From contig JAKADY010000021.1 of NCBI GenBank assembly GCA_021826065.1, forward strand, positions 1-49,301: a stretch of DNA of 49,301 bases, in the 5' to 3' direction. How positions within the stretch are numbered: position 1 is the stretch's first letter; each line of letters starts with the position of its first letter. The DNA is from Pseudomonadota bacterium (GTDB lineage: Bacteria; Pseudomonadota; Gammaproteobacteria; Burkholderiales; Thiobacillaceae). Positions 35,775-45,350 of this stretch are shown one piece after another. The position numbers were made by a program, and so were the translations under genes. The notes beneath the pieces are model-generated. The model saw nothing but the letters and a program-made list of their open reading frames with translations. It ran no database searches and was not told the DNA's origin.

Positions 35775-36165
35775 GGGGGTTTACCCTCCCGACATAGCCG
35801 ATGGCGCCCGGCGTATTGGCCACACGCCGGAGCATTTCTTCTTCGCTGGCCACCTCGATGGGGGCCTGGCCCGTACCCGAATAGACCTGTCTGTCCCAGG
35901 TCTGACGCAGTTGGTAAGGATAGAGATTGAGGACCTCCTTGCTGAAGGCGCCGTGTACCGGGTGATTATCGGGTAGCACGAACACCCAGGCGCGCGTGCC
36001 ATCGGGCCAGCGGGTCTGGCGCATGCTGAACAGGCCCTTGGCGTAGGTCAGGTTCAGACGCGGAATGGCAACCGAGGGGTGGGCGATGACCTCGACGGCC
36101 CTCGCCGGCAAGGACGACAACAGCCACACCGCCAGCATGATGCCAAGGACGCGGCCCAGACGCAT
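35743..36165 (-). CDS. Small periplasmic phosphate-binding-like protein
   Basis: This 140-residue protein has a signal peptide (MRLGRVLGIMLAVWLL..LPARA) and a mature part resembling a PstS-like half domain: LTYAKGLFSMRQTRWPDGT, LPDNHPVHGAFSKEVL, and TPGAIGYVGR near the end. It is far shorter than a full PstS (about 320 aa), so it is not the binding protein of a Pst transporter, and no pst genes are near. It likely binds a small anion and passes a signal to the membrane sensor two genes down. The ATG at 36165 gives a proper signal peptide; an upstream in-frame start does not. Confidence 0.78.
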   Translation of the reverse strand: MRLGRVLGIMLAVWLLSSLPARAVEVIAHPSVAIPRLNLTYAKGLFSMRQTRWPDGTRAWVFVLPDNHPVHGAFSKEVLNLYPYQLRQTWDRQVYSGTGQAPIEVASEEEMLRRVANTPGAIGYVGRVNPHDPVRIITVD

Positions 36166-36211
36166 CAGGCTTGGCCAGCATTCTGCGTGGCCTAGGGGTA
36201 AAACGGCGGGT

Positions 36212-36244
36212 GGGGCGCGCACACCGCAGTTGGGTGTGCGCCCC
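36212..36244. other. GC-rich hairpin upstream of the binding-protein operon
   Basis: A perfect 9-bp stem GCGCACACC / GGTGTGCGC with a 7-base loop is extended by GGGG / CCCC after a 2-base bulge. It lies between the end of dapB and the start of the next operon (both minus strand). No T-run follows on the minus strand, so a terminator role is doubtful. Confidence 0.5.
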
Positions 36245-36365
36245 GTGGTGCCGTTGGTTCGGCCTCAGGCGTGCACAGCGCGCCGAGTCGAAGGTCTCTC
36301 TGTAATCTTGATCCAGCACACGGATCTCTCCAGGCCTATCCGTGGCTGTCAGGCGCTATCGCCGT

Positions 36366-37513
<1,148 letters not shown>

Positions 37514-37547
37514 GGTTCACCAATCCGGGCGTGGCCGCCCACATCCG

Positions 37548-37560
37548 CGCTATGATAGCG
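37548..37560. promoter_or_regulatory. Shared -10 palindrome of the divergent fur and bamE promoters
   Basis: CGCTAT-G-ATAGCG is a perfect inverted repeat that gives TATGAT on the plus strand (fur side) and TATCAT on the minus strand (bamE side). Both would serve as -10 elements at fitting distances. It does not look like a Fur box. Confidence 0.5.
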
Positions 37561-37584
37561 TGTGCACACTCTCATCGTCACACC

Positions 37585-38016
37585 ATGGCCGGCGGCGAAC
37601 AACTGAAAAGCATGGGGCTCAAGGCGACGGGCCCGCGGCTGCGTATCCTCAGCCTGTTCGAGCAGGCAGAGAAGCGCCATCTCACGGCGGACGACGTCTA
37701 TCGCCTGCTGCTGCAGGAACAGGAGGACATCGGGCTCGCCACGGTCTACCGCGTGCTGACCCAGTTCGAACAGGCGGGGCTGCTCATCCGCCACCACTTC
37801 GACAACGACAAGGCCGTCTACGAACTCAACAAGGGCGGCCACCACGACCACCTGCTGTGCCTGCAGTGCGGGCGCGTGGAGGAGTTCTTTGACGCCGAGA
37901 TCGAGCAGCGCCAACGGCAGATCGCCGAGGCGCGCGGCTTCCGGCTACACGAGCACTGCCTGTATCTTTACGTCGACTGCACCAAGCCGGATTGCCCCTA
38001 CCGCAAGCCCGGTTGA
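37585..38016 (+). CDS. fur: Fur, ferric uptake regulator
   Basis: This 143-residue protein has a winged-helix DNA-binding half (LKATGPRLRILSLFEQAEKRHLTADDVY, ATVYRVLTQFEQAGL). The dimerisation half carries the metal ligands HHFDNDKAVYEL and GGHHDHLLCLQCG, and a C-terminal CTKPDC. It represses iron-uptake genes with Fe2+. The ATG at 37585 gives the normal N-terminus; the frame extends upstream without family similarity. It is convergent with recN (12-base gap). Confidence 0.96.
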   Translation: MAGGEQLKSMGLKATGPRLRILSLFEQAEKRHLTADDVYRLLLQEQEDIGLATVYRVLTQFEQAGLLIRHHFDNDKAVYELNKGGHHDHLLCLQCGRVEEFFDAEIEQRQRQIAEARGFRLHEHCLYLYVDCTKPDCPYRKPG

Positions 38017-38028
38017 AGCGGGCAGGGC

Positions 38029-39687
38029 TCATTCCGTCTGTTGCAGCATCTCCCGTGCATGCCGGCGCGTAAGCTCGGTCAGCTGCACACCGCCCAGCAT
38101 GCGTGCAACCTCGTCCACCCGCGCCGCGGGGCTGAGGACCTCGATCCGGCTGCGGGCCGCCCCGCCCTCGGCCGTCTTGCTCACCCGCCAGTGGTGATCG
38201 GCCCGCGCCGCGACCTGTGGCAGATGGGTCACACACAGCACCTGCCGGTCGCGCGCGACCTCGGCGAGGAGCCGCCCCACAATCTCCGCCACCCCACCGC
38301 CGATGCCGGCATCCACCTCGTCGAAGATCAGCGTGGGTGCCCCAGAGCGGCCGGCAAGCACGGTCTGCAGGGCCAAACCGATACGCGAGAGCTCGCCCCC
38401 CGAGGCCGTCTTCGCCAGGGGGCGCAATTCCTGTGCCGGGTGCGGCGCCACTCGGAATTCCACCGTCTCCAGACCACCGGACTCCGGTCCACAGGGGTTG
38501 AGCGCCACCTCCAGGCGGCCGCCCGCCATGGCCAGGCGTTGCATCGCCGCGGTCACCGCATCGGACAGCGGCCCGACCGCGGCCTGTCGACAGGCCGTCA
38601 GGGCCGCGGCCGCGCCCTGATAGGCGGCCGCGGCCTCGGCCTCGGCCCTAGCGAGGACCTCCGGATCGGCCTCGGCCGTGAGTGCGGCGAGCCGCTGCCG
38701 GGCCTCCTCCAGTTGCTGCGGCAGCGCTTCGGGCGTGCAGCGCAGCCGGCGGGCCACCCCCATCACCTGGGCGATGCGTGCCTCCACCGCCGCCAGGGCA
38801 TCAGGGTCCAGTTCGACACGCTCGGCGTAGCGGTTGAGCTCGCGCACCGCCTCCTGCACCTGGATGAGGCCTTCCTCCAGCATCTGGGCACTGCCGGCGA
38901 GCCGCGGGTCGTAACCGCTCAGCTCGTGCACGCGGCTCCTGGCCGTCTTGAGCCGCGCCAGCACCCCATCGCCCTCCTCATCCAGCAGGGCGATGACCGA
39001 TTGGGCGCCGCTCAGGAGCTCGGCCGCATGCGCCAGCCGCTTGTGTTCCTCCTGCAGCGTCTGCCACTGCTCGGTCTGGAAGTCGAGCTGGGTGAGCGTC
39101 TCGATCAGCCAGCCAAGGGCCTCCCGTTCGCCCGCCGCCGCCGTGGCGCGCTGCTCGGCCTCCTGGCGCCGCCGCTGGGCCTCGCGCCAGGCGCGCCAGG
39201 CCGCCGCCGTCCGCGCCGCCAGCTCGCTGCAGCCGCCATAGGCGTCGAGCATGTTCCGTTGCACCTCCGGACGCAGCAGGGAGTAATGGGCATGCTGACC
39301 GTAGATGTCCACGAGCCGCTGCCCCACCTCGCGCAACTGCTGCAGGGTGGCCGGGCTGCCGTTGATGTAGGCGCGCGAGCGGCCGCCGGCCTCGACGACG
39401 CGACGCAACAGCAGCGTCTCCGCCCCGCCGTCGAGGTCGTTGTGCGCCAGCCACTCGCTCACCTCGGGGCTGGTGGCGAGCGAGAACTCGGCGCTCACCT
39501 CCGCCCGCTGGGCGCCGGCGCGGATGACGCTGGCGTCGGCCCGGTCGCCGAGGAGGAGCCCCAAGGCGTCGAGCAGGATAGACTTGCCCGCGCCGGTCTC
39601 GCCCGTCAACACGGTGAAGCCCGGCTCGAGCGCGAGCTCCAGCCGATCGACCAGGATGTAATCAACCAGGGTCAGGCTCAGCAGCAT
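38029..39687 (-). CDS. recN: RecN, DNA double-strand-break repair ATPase
   Basis: This 552-residue SMC-like protein has N-terminal Walker A TGETGAGKSILLDAL (about residues 28-36). Long coiled-coil arms fill the middle, and the C-terminal ABC signature TASGGELSR is followed by Walker B LIFDEVDAGIGG. It holds broken DNA ends during recombinational repair. The ATG at 39687 (MLLSLTLVDYILVD) matches the family start. It is probably co-transcribed with nadK (22-base gap). RecN genes are usually SOS-controlled, but no box is visible at this promoter. Confidence 0.95.
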   Translation of the reverse strand: MLLSLTLVDYILVDRLELALEPGFTVLTGETGAGKSILLDALGLLLGDRADASVIRAGAQRAEVSAEFSLATSPEVSEWLAHNDLDGGAETLLLRRVVEAGGRSRAYINGSPATLQQLREVGQRLVDIYGQHAHYSLLRPEVQRNMLDAYGGCSELAARTAAAWRAWREAQRRRQEAEQRATAAAGEREALGWLIETLTQLDFQTEQWQTLQEEHKRLAHAAELLSGAQSVIALLDEEGDGVLARLKTARSRVHELSGYDPRLAGSAQMLEEGLIQVQEAVRELNRYAERVELDPDALAAVEARIAQVMGVARRLRCTPEALPQQLEEARQRLAALTAEADPEVLARAEAEAAAAYQGAAAALTACRQAAVGPLSDAVTAAMQRLAMAGGRLEVALNPCGPESGGLETVEFRVAPHPAQELRPLAKTASGGELSRIGLALQTVLAGRSGAPTLIFDEVDAGIGGGVAEIVGRLLAEVARDRQVLCVTHLPQVAARADHHWRVSKTAEGGAARSRIEVLSPAARVDEVARMLGGVQLTELTRRHAREMLQQTE

Positions 39688-39709
39688 GTCGGTGCGGTGG
39701 GGCGGCCGC

Positions 39710-40585
39710 CTAGGACAGCTTCTCACCCCAGTGCAGCTTCTGCCGCAGGGTGTCGTAGTAGTTGTGGTCCTCCGGGTGCAACAGGCGCACGGTGTTCTTG
39801 GCGCGCTGGATCACGACCCGGTCGCCGACCTGCAGATCGGCGTGCTGCTGTCCGTCGAAGTGCACCCGAGCATCGTCGGCATGGATCAGATTGACCTCGA
39901 TCTCGGAACGGCTGTTGATGGCGATGGGCCGCGCCGAAAGGGTGTGCGGGCAGATGGGGATCAGGACGAAGGCCTCCAGCGTCGGGTGCAGGATCGGCCC
40001 GCCGGCGGACAGGGCATAGGCGGTCGAGCCGGTGGGCGAGGCCACCACCAGGCCGTCGGCGCGCTGGCTGTAGACGAACTGGTTGTCGATGTAGACCTCG
40101 AACTCGATCAAACGCCCCAGCGTGCTCTTGCTCACCACCACGTCGTTGAAGGCATAGGTGGCATAGAGCACGTCGTCGTTGCGCTCGACGCTGGCGGTGA
40201 GCAGGATACGGTCCTCGGCGACATAGTCCCCGGCGAGCATCTCCTCCAGGGTCGGGATCATGGTGTCCACCGAGACGTCGGCCAGGAAGCCCAGGCGCCC
40301 CTGGTTGACCCCGATCAGCGGCACCTGGTAGTCCACCAGATTGCGCGCCACGTTGAGCAGTGTGCCGTCGCCGCCCAGGACGATGGCCAGGTCGGCGCAG
40401 CGGCCGATCTCGCTCAGGGTGGCAGTCTTGAGGCCGGTGATCTGGCAGACCTCGGCGGTGTGGGCGGCGATCAGCACCTCATGCCCACGCCCGATGAGAT
40501 AGTCCGCCAGACGCCTGACTGCGCTGCCACTGCTCGCACCGTAGTACTTCCCGACGATGCCGATCGTCTTGAATTTCGCCTTCAT
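39710..40585 (-). CDS. nadK: NAD kinase
   Basis: NAD kinase phosphorylates NAD to NADP. The 291-residue protein shows GGDGTLLNVAR (about residues 71-81), the substrate loop FNDVVV (more often LNEVVV), and ADGLVVASPTGSTAYALSAGGP. Length is normal (E. coli 292 aa). The gene is divergent from hrcA with only 59 bases between starts, and a perfect TATAAT lies just before its ATG. recN follows. Confidence 0.96.
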   Translation of the reverse strand: MKAKFKTIGIVGKYYGASSGSAVRRLADYLIGRGHEVLIAAHTAEVCQITGLKTATLSEIGRCADLAIVLGGDGTLLNVARNLVDYQVPLIGVNQGRLGFLADVSVDTMIPTLEEMLAGDYVAEDRILLTASVERNDDVLYATYAFNDVVVSKSTLGRLIEFEVYIDNQFVYSQRADGLVVASPTGSTAYALSAGGPILHPTLEAFVLIPICPHTLSARPIAINSRSEIEVNLIHADDARVHFDGQQHADLQVGDRVVIQRAKNTVRLLHPEDHNYYDTLRQKLHWGEKLS

Positions 40586-40593
40586 GACATGAA

Positions 40594-40599
40594 ATTATA
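40594..40599 (-). promoter_or_regulatory. -10 element (TATAAT) of nadK
   Basis: On the minus strand a perfect TATAAT ends 8 bases before the nadK ATG. The leader would be at most a few bases, so nadK may be translated from a leaderless mRNA. The -35 is weak. Confidence 0.5.
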
Positions 40600-40644
40600 G
40601 GGTGCCCGACGACCCTCAGTGACCCTGGCATCCTTGCCCCAGCC

Positions 40645-41664
40645 ATGCTCAACGAGCGCGCACGCATCCTGCTGAAGACCCTGGTCGAGCGTTACATCGA
40701 AGACGGTCAGCCGGTCGGCTCGCGCACGCTCTCGCGGCAGACCGGGCTCAACCTCTCGCCGGCCTCTATCCGTAACATCATGGCCGATCTGGAGGAAGGT
40801 GGCTACATCGCCAGCCCGCACACCTCCGCCGGACGGGTGCCCACCGCGCGCGGCTACCGCTTCTTCGTCGATTCGCTGCTGACCGTAAAGCCCCTGGCGG
40901 GGGCCGAGCTCGACCAGCTGCAGCACAGCCTCACCCCGGACGATCCGCAGCGGCTGGTCAACACCGCCTCGCACCTGCTGGCCGAGCTCACCCGCTACGC
41001 AGGCGTGGTGCTCACCCCCAAGCGGCGCAACCAGCAGCTGCGCCAGATCGAATTCCTGAGCCTGTCCGACAAGCGCATCCTGCTGATCATGGTGACCATG
41101 GACGGTGAGGTGCAGAATCGGGTGATCCTGACGCAGCAGCCCTACACCCCGAGCCAGCTCACCCGTACCGCGAACTTCTTCAACCACCACTTCAGTGGGC
41201 TCAGCTTCGAACAGGTCCGCCCGCGCCTGCAGCAGGAGCTGCGCGAGTTGCAGGCGGACATCAGCCGGCTCATGGAGGCCGTGCTGCAGACCGGCACCGA
41301 GGCCTTCGGCAGCGCCAGTACGGACTGCGTGGTGGCGGGCGAGGCCAACCTGCTCAACACGCCGGACCTCGTCGCCGACATGGGGCGGCTACGCGAGCTC
41401 TTCGGCCTGTTCGAGCAGCGCACCGAGCTTCTGCAGCTGCTGGAGATCGGCCACCGGGCCTCTGGTGTGCAGCTGTTCATCGGCGCCGAATCCGGTGTGG
41501 CGCCCCTCGACGAATGCAGCGTCATCACCGCCCCCTACGAGGTCAACGGCGAGGTGGTCGGCACCCTGGGGGTCATCGGCCCCACACGCATGGCCTACGA
41601 GCGCGTCATTCCCATCGTCGACATCACGGCGCGCCTGCTCTCCAGCGCGCTGTCCTATCACTGA
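40645..41664 (+). CDS. hrcA: HrcA, heat-inducible transcription repressor
   Basis: This 339-residue protein has an N-terminal winged helix ([22 protein letters not shown], then [18 protein letters not shown] and [15 protein letters not shown]) and a C-terminal domain including [29 protein letters not shown]. HrcA represses chaperonin operons at CIRCE sites (TTAGCACTC-N9-GAGTGCTAA). No CIRCE site is seen in this window, so its targets lie elsewhere. hemH follows in the same direction. Confidence 0.96.
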   Translation: MLNERARILLKTLVERYIEDGQPVGSRTLSRQTGLNLSPASIRNIMADLEEGGYIASPHTSAGRVPTARGYRFFVDSLLTVKPLAGAELDQLQHSLTPDDPQRLVNTASHLLAELTRYAGVVLTPKRRNQQLRQIEFLSLSDKRILLIMVTMDGEVQNRVILTQQPYTPSQLTRTANFFNHHFSGLSFEQVRPRLQQELRELQADISRLMEAVLQTGTEAFGSASTDCVVAGEANLLNTPDLVADMGRLRELFGLFEQRTELLQLLEIGHRASGVQLFIGAESGVAPLDECSVITAPYEVNGEVVGTLGVIGPTRMAYERVIPIVDITARLLSSALSYH

Positions 41665-41755
41665 CCCATCACCGACGGGCAACCCCCTGCAGGCCGGCAT
41701 GGCGCGCGGGCCGGGGACGTTAAAATCCCCTCCTCCCCTTCACCGGTCCTGACAC

Positions 41756-42862
41756 ATGCCCAGCTTTCAGCCCGAACCCGCCTACCGCCACGACCAGCCG
41801 CAACGCATCGGCGTGCTGCTCATCAACCTGGGCACCCCTGCCGCCCCAACCGCGCGCGCCCTGCGCCCTTACTTGCGCGAGTTCCTCTCCGATCGGCGGG
41901 TGGTCGAGATCCCCAGGCCGATCTGGTGGCTGATCCTCAACGGCATCATCCTCACCGTCCGACCGAAAAAATCGGCCGAGAAATACGCCAGCATCTGGAC
42001 ACCCGAGGGCTCCCCCCTCCTCGTTCACACCCTCCGCCAGACCGAACTCCTGCGCGAGGCCCTGCGCCAGCGCACCCCGGTCCCGCTGGTGGTGGAATAC
42101 GCCATGCGCTACGGCGGACCCTCGGTGGCCCAGGGCATGACCAGGTTGCGCGAACAGGGCTGCACCCGGGTCCTCGCCCTGCCGCTCTACCCCCAGTACG
42201 CCGCCAGCAGCGCCGGCAGCGCCCTCGACGCGGTCTTCCGCGTCCTGCTCAAGACCCGCAACATGCCCGAGTTGCGCACTGTGCGTCACTTCCACGACCA
42301 CCCCGGCTACATCGCCGCGCTGCGCCAGAGCGTGCAGAGCTACTGGGCCGAACATGGCCGTCCCGATGTCCTGGTCATGAGCTTTCACGGTGTGCCACGC
42401 CGCACGCTGGACCTGGGCGACCCCTACCATTGCGAGTGTCAAAAGACCGGGCGGTTGCTGGCCGAAGCCCTGGGCCTCACCCCGGCGCAGTACCGGGTCT
42501 GCTTCCAGTCCCGCTTTGGCCGCGCGGAGTGGCTCAAGCCCTACACTGCCGAGACGCTCAAGGAACTCGGCCGCACCAAGACCCGGCGCGTCGACGTGAT
42601 CTGTCCCGGCTTCGTGGCCGATTGCCTAGAGACGCTGGAGGAGATCGCCATGGAGGGCAAGGCCGAGTTCCTGAACGCCGGTGGTGGCGAATACCACTAC
42701 ATCCCCGCCCTCAATGAGCGGCCGCTGTGGATCCAGGCCCTGGCCGATCTCACCCTGACCCATCTGGCCGGCTGGCTGCCCGAGGGCTGGGATGCCTCGG
42801 CCGAGACGGCCGAGTGCGAGCAGCGTCTGCAGCGCGCACGCGCCCTGGGCGCCAAAACCTAG
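41756..42862 (+). CDS. hemH: Ferrochelatase
   Basis: Ferrochelatase inserts Fe2+ into protoporphyrin IX, the last step of protoheme synthesis. The 368-residue protein shows [13 protein letters not shown] near the N-terminus, [24 protein letters not shown], the metal-site His in [21 protein letters not shown], and [16 protein letters not shown]. Length suits the proteobacterial enzyme. TAAAAT at 41721-41726 is a possible -10. The c-type cytochrome downstream will need heme, but the 150-base gap suggests a separate promoter. Confidence 0.96.
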   Translation: MPSFQPEPAYRHDQPQRIGVLLINLGTPAAPTARALRPYLREFLSDRRVVEIPRPIWWLILNGIILTVRPKKSAEKYASIWTPEGSPLLVHTLRQTELLREALRQRTPVPLVVEYAMRYGGPSVAQGMTRLREQGCTRVLALPLYPQYAASSAGSALDAVFRVLLKTRNMPELRTVRHFHDHPGYIAALRQSVQSYWAEHGRPDVLVMSFHGVPRRTLDLGDPYHCECQKTGRLLAEALGLTPAQYRVCFQSRFGRAEWLKPYTAETLKELGRTKTRRVDVICPGFVADCLETLEEIAMEGKAEFLNAGGGEYHYIPALNERPLWIQALADLTLTHLAGWLPEGWDASAETAECEQRLQRARALGAKT

Positions 42863-43012
42863 CCGAAAACCGCATGAATATTAGCGTTTGCTTGTTGACT
42901 GGTGGCTTTGTCTCATGCACATTCGCGCCATACGCCGCACGCCGCAAGAAGCGCGCAGCGTAAGTCCCGGTTGGCTGACTGCCGCCGCTTTTCATCCTTT
43001 ATGGAGGAGTGC

Positions 43013-43315
43013 ATGAACAAGACCCTGGTTGCGGGCCTGCTTGGCGCGGGCCTGATCGCAAGCTCCCTCAGCGCACTGGCGTCCGACCCCCACACCCGCG
43101 TCCTCGCCAGCACCTGCCTGTCCTGCCACGGCCCGGGCGGCAAGAGTAAATCCGCCATGCCCTCGCTCGCCGGCATGGACAAGACCTATTTCGTCACGCA
43201 GATGAAGGCCTTCAAGACTGGCCAGCGCCCGGCCTCGGTCATGCACCGGCACACCCCCGGCTACACGGATCAGGAGATCGAGAAGATGGGTGAGTATTTC
43301 GCCGCCCTGAAATAA
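43013..43315 (+). CDS. fccA: Cytochrome c subunit of flavocytochrome c sulfide dehydrogenase
   Basis: This 100-residue exported class I cytochrome c has a signal peptide ending at ALA (about residue 23) and one heme motif STCLSCHGPGG (C35-H39). Methionines such as MPSLAGM and SVMHRH could give the sixth ligand. It precedes fccB by 36 bases. It would take electrons from the sulfide-oxidising flavoprotein. It is a single-heme form, unlike the diheme subunit of Allochromatium. GGAGGA lies 6 bases before the ATG. TTGACT at 42895 may be its -35; the -10 is unclear. Confidence 0.88.
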   Translation: MNKTLVAGLLGAGLIASSLSALASDPHTRVLASTCLSCHGPGGKSKSAMPSLAGMDKTYFVTQMKAFKTGQRPASVMHRHTPGYTDQEIEKMGEYFAALK

Positions 43316-43351
43316 GCCCTGCACACCGTATCTGGATCGAGGAGAACCCTT

Positions 43352-44620
43352 ATGAAATTCAATCGTCGTGACTTCCTGACCGCCAGCGCCGCGATCACCG
43401 CCGCGAGCGCCCTGCCCGGTTGCGCCAGCATCGGCGGCAGCGGTGCGCCGCATGTGGTGGTGGTCGGTGCCGGCTTCGGCGGCACCACCTGCGCCAAATA
43501 CATCCGCATGTGGGACCCGAAGATCAAGGTCACCATCATCGAACCGAACGACAAGTTCATCTCCTGCCCGATCTCCAACTGGGTGCTGGGTGGAATGAAG
43601 ACCATGGCCGACATCACCCACAGCTATGACACCCTGATGAAGAAGTACAGCATCAACTGGGTCAAGGACACGGTGGTCGGCATCGATGTCGACAAGCGCA
43701 CGGTGCGCACCGCGGGTGGCCAGACCCTCGCCTACGACCGCCTGGTGCTGGCGCCGGGGGTGGAGATCCGCACCGACACCGTCGAGGGCTACAAGGAGGC
43801 CGCCGCCGCGCAGAAGGTGGTGCACGCCTGGAAGGCCGGCCCGGAGACCGCGCTGCTGCGCAAACAGCTTGAGGCCATGCCCGACGGCGGCGTATTCGTC
43901 ATGTCCGTGCCGACCGTACCCTACCGCTGCCCCCCCGGCCCCTACGAGCGCGCCTGCCTGGTGGCGAGCTACTTCAAGAAGCACAAGCCCAAGTCCAAGA
44001 TCATCCTGCTCGATGGCAACCAAGACGTGGCGTCGAAGCCGGCCTTGTTCAAGTGGGCGTGGAAGACCTACTACGACGGCATGATCGACTACCGGCCCAA
44101 CAACGGTCCCAAGCGGGTCGATCACAAGACCATGACCGTGCATACCGAGTTCGACGACGTCAAAGGCGATGTGCTCAACGTGGTGCCGGCCCAGCGGGCG
44201 GGCGAGGTCACGGCCTTGGCGGGTGCGCGTAACGACAGCAACAAGGTCTGGTGCGTGGTCGACTTCGTCACCTTCGAGTCCACCGCCGCCAAGAACGTGC
44301 ACATCATCGGCGACTCCGTGTTGTCCAACCTTCCCAAGTCGGGTCACATGGCGACCAACCACGCCAAGGTCTGCGCCAGCGCCATCGTCGAACTGCTGAA
44401 CGGCCGGCAGCCGACCCCCACGCCGGTGGTGGCCAACACCTGCTACAGCGCGGTGTCCGACAGCACCTCCGGCCATGTGGCGACCGTCTTTCGCTACAAC
44501 CCCGAGAAGAAGCAGTGGGACACCCAGCCGGGTGGCGGTGCCAGCAGTCAGGGCGACGAGATCAACTTCGTCTTCACCTGGGCCTGGGCCGAGAACATCT
44601 GGGCCGAGATGCTCACCTGA
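43352..44620 (+). CDS. fccB: Flavoprotein subunit of flavocytochrome c sulfide dehydrogenase
   Basis: This 422-residue FAD protein of the sulfide:quinone-reductase-like superfamily has a Tat signal (NRRDFLTASAA) and a dinucleotide fold VVVVGAGFGGTTCAKYI. The redox-active cysteines are seen at C193 (PYRCPPGPYE) and C364 (NTCYSAV), with C72 in FISCPISNW also conserved. It oxidises sulfide to polysulfide or sulfur in the periplasm and passes electrons to the adjacent cytochrome. A strong terminator follows, so fccA-fccB is a two-gene unit. Confidence 0.94.
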   Translation: MKFNRRDFLTASAAITAASALPGCASIGGSGAPHVVVVGAGFGGTTCAKYIRMWDPKIKVTIIEPNDKFISCPISNWVLGGMKTMADITHSYDTLMKKYSINWVKDTVVGIDVDKRTVRTAGGQTLAYDRLVLAPGVEIRTDTVEGYKEAAAAQKVVHAWKAGPETALLRKQLEAMPDGGVFVMSVPTVPYRCPPGPYERACLVASYFKKHKPKSKIILLDGNQDVASKPALFKWAWKTYYDGMIDYRPNNGPKRVDHKTMTVHTEFDDVKGDVLNVVPAQRAGEVTALAGARNDSNKVWCVVDFVTFESTAAKNVHIIGDSVLSNLPKSGHMATNHAKVCASAIVELLNGRQPTPTPVVANTCYSAVSDSTSGHVATVFRYNPEKKQWDTQPGGGASSQGDEINFVFTWAWAENIWAEMLT

Positions 44621-44642
44621 GCCGTCTCAACCCGTTTTGCAT

Positions 44643-44665
44643 GGGGGCCTGCGGGCCCCCTTTTT
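44643..44665 (+). terminator. Intrinsic terminator after fccB
   Basis: A 7-bp stem GGGGGCC / GGCCCCC with loop TGCG is followed by TTTTT. A second, weaker hairpin (GGGGC / GCCCC, then CTCCTTTTC) follows at 44668-44691, just before the convergent lexA end. Confidence 0.9.
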
Positions 44666-44689
44666 CATGGGGCTGAGCGCCCCTCCTTT

Positions 44690-45283
44690 TCACTTGCTGG
44701 TGCCGTTGCCGCCGTACTTGCGGATGATGCCGACCACCACGCCGAAGAGCTCCAGGCTGCCCTTCGGCCGGATGGGCGGATAGGCAGGGTTGGCCGGCAG
44801 CAGGAGGAAGCCCTCACGGTCGCGCGCCAGGCGCTTCAGGGTGAACTCGTCGTCGACGATGGCCACCACCAGGTCACCCGGACGGGCGCTGTGCGTGCGC
44901 TCCACCACGGCGATGTCGCCGGGATGGATGCCGGCATCCACCATGGAGTCGCCCTTGACCCGCACCAGCACGGTGCGCGAGGGGTGCTCGATGAGGTAGT
45001 CGTCGATGGTCAGGCTGTCGCGGGCGCTGTCGTCCGCGGCCTGTGGAAAGCCGGCACGCACCGACTCGGCCAGCACGCGTTCGAAGAAGCGCGGCCCCGG
45101 CTTCAAGCGCCGGTCGGGCATGGCCTCCAGAAACCCCTCCAGCCGCAGCCGCGCGACCAGGGCGGCGACGGAGGACTTCGACTTCAGCCCCAGCAGATCG
45201 CCGATGCCGGAATAGGGCGGAAAGACGCGGTGGCGGGCGTAGTAATCCTGCAGCTGGGCGAGATAGGTGGCATCCTGTGACAT
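44690..45283 (-). CDS. lexA: LexA-like SOS repressor, atypical DNA-binding domain
   Basis: This 197-residue protein has an N-terminal winged helix and a C-terminal S24 peptidase domain. The self-cleavage parts are present: A77-G78 cleavage bond (SVRAGFP), S113 (VKGDSMVDAG) and K150 (FTLKRLARD). The recognition region, LLGLKSKSSVAALVARL, differs strongly from the E. coli type (RSPNAAEEHL), so its operator should differ too. A GAAC-N4-GTTC palindrome lies 38 bases upstream of the ATG. It follows lpxH on the same strand. It could be a second, specialised LexA rather than the main one. Confidence 0.85.
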   Translation of the reverse strand: MSQDATYLAQLQDYYARHRVFPPYSGIGDLLGLKSKSSVAALVARLRLEGFLEAMPDRRLKPGPRFFERVLAESVRAGFPQAADDSARDSLTIDDYLIEHPSRTVLVRVKGDSMVDAGIHPGDIAVVERTHSARPGDLVVAIVDDEFTLKRLARDREGFLLLPANPAYPPIRPKGSLELFGVVVGIIRKYGGNGTSK

Positions 45284-45320
45284 GGCAGGCGGAGACAGAC
45301 ATCAACCTGCCACCAGTATA

Positions 45321-45332
45321 GAACGATCGTTC
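45321..45332. promoter_or_regulatory. GAACGATCGTTC palindrome, candidate LexA operator
   Basis: A perfect 12-bp palindrome lies between lpxH and lexA, of form GAAC-N4-GTTC as in Gram-positive SOS boxes. It is unlike the usual beta/gammaproteobacterial CTGT-N8-ACAG. LexA genes normally regulate themselves, so this is the best operator candidate. Confidence 0.6.
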
Positions 45333-45350
45333 GATACAGGCAAAGTCCAC

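Noticed and set aside
36212-36244. dapB terminator or riboswitch
   Set aside because: The hairpin lacks a T-run in the dapB direction, and no riboswitch-like conserved core is recognisable.
40586-40644. CIRCE element near hrcA
   Set aside because: No TTAGCACTC-N9-GAGTGCTAA or close variant is present in the gap.
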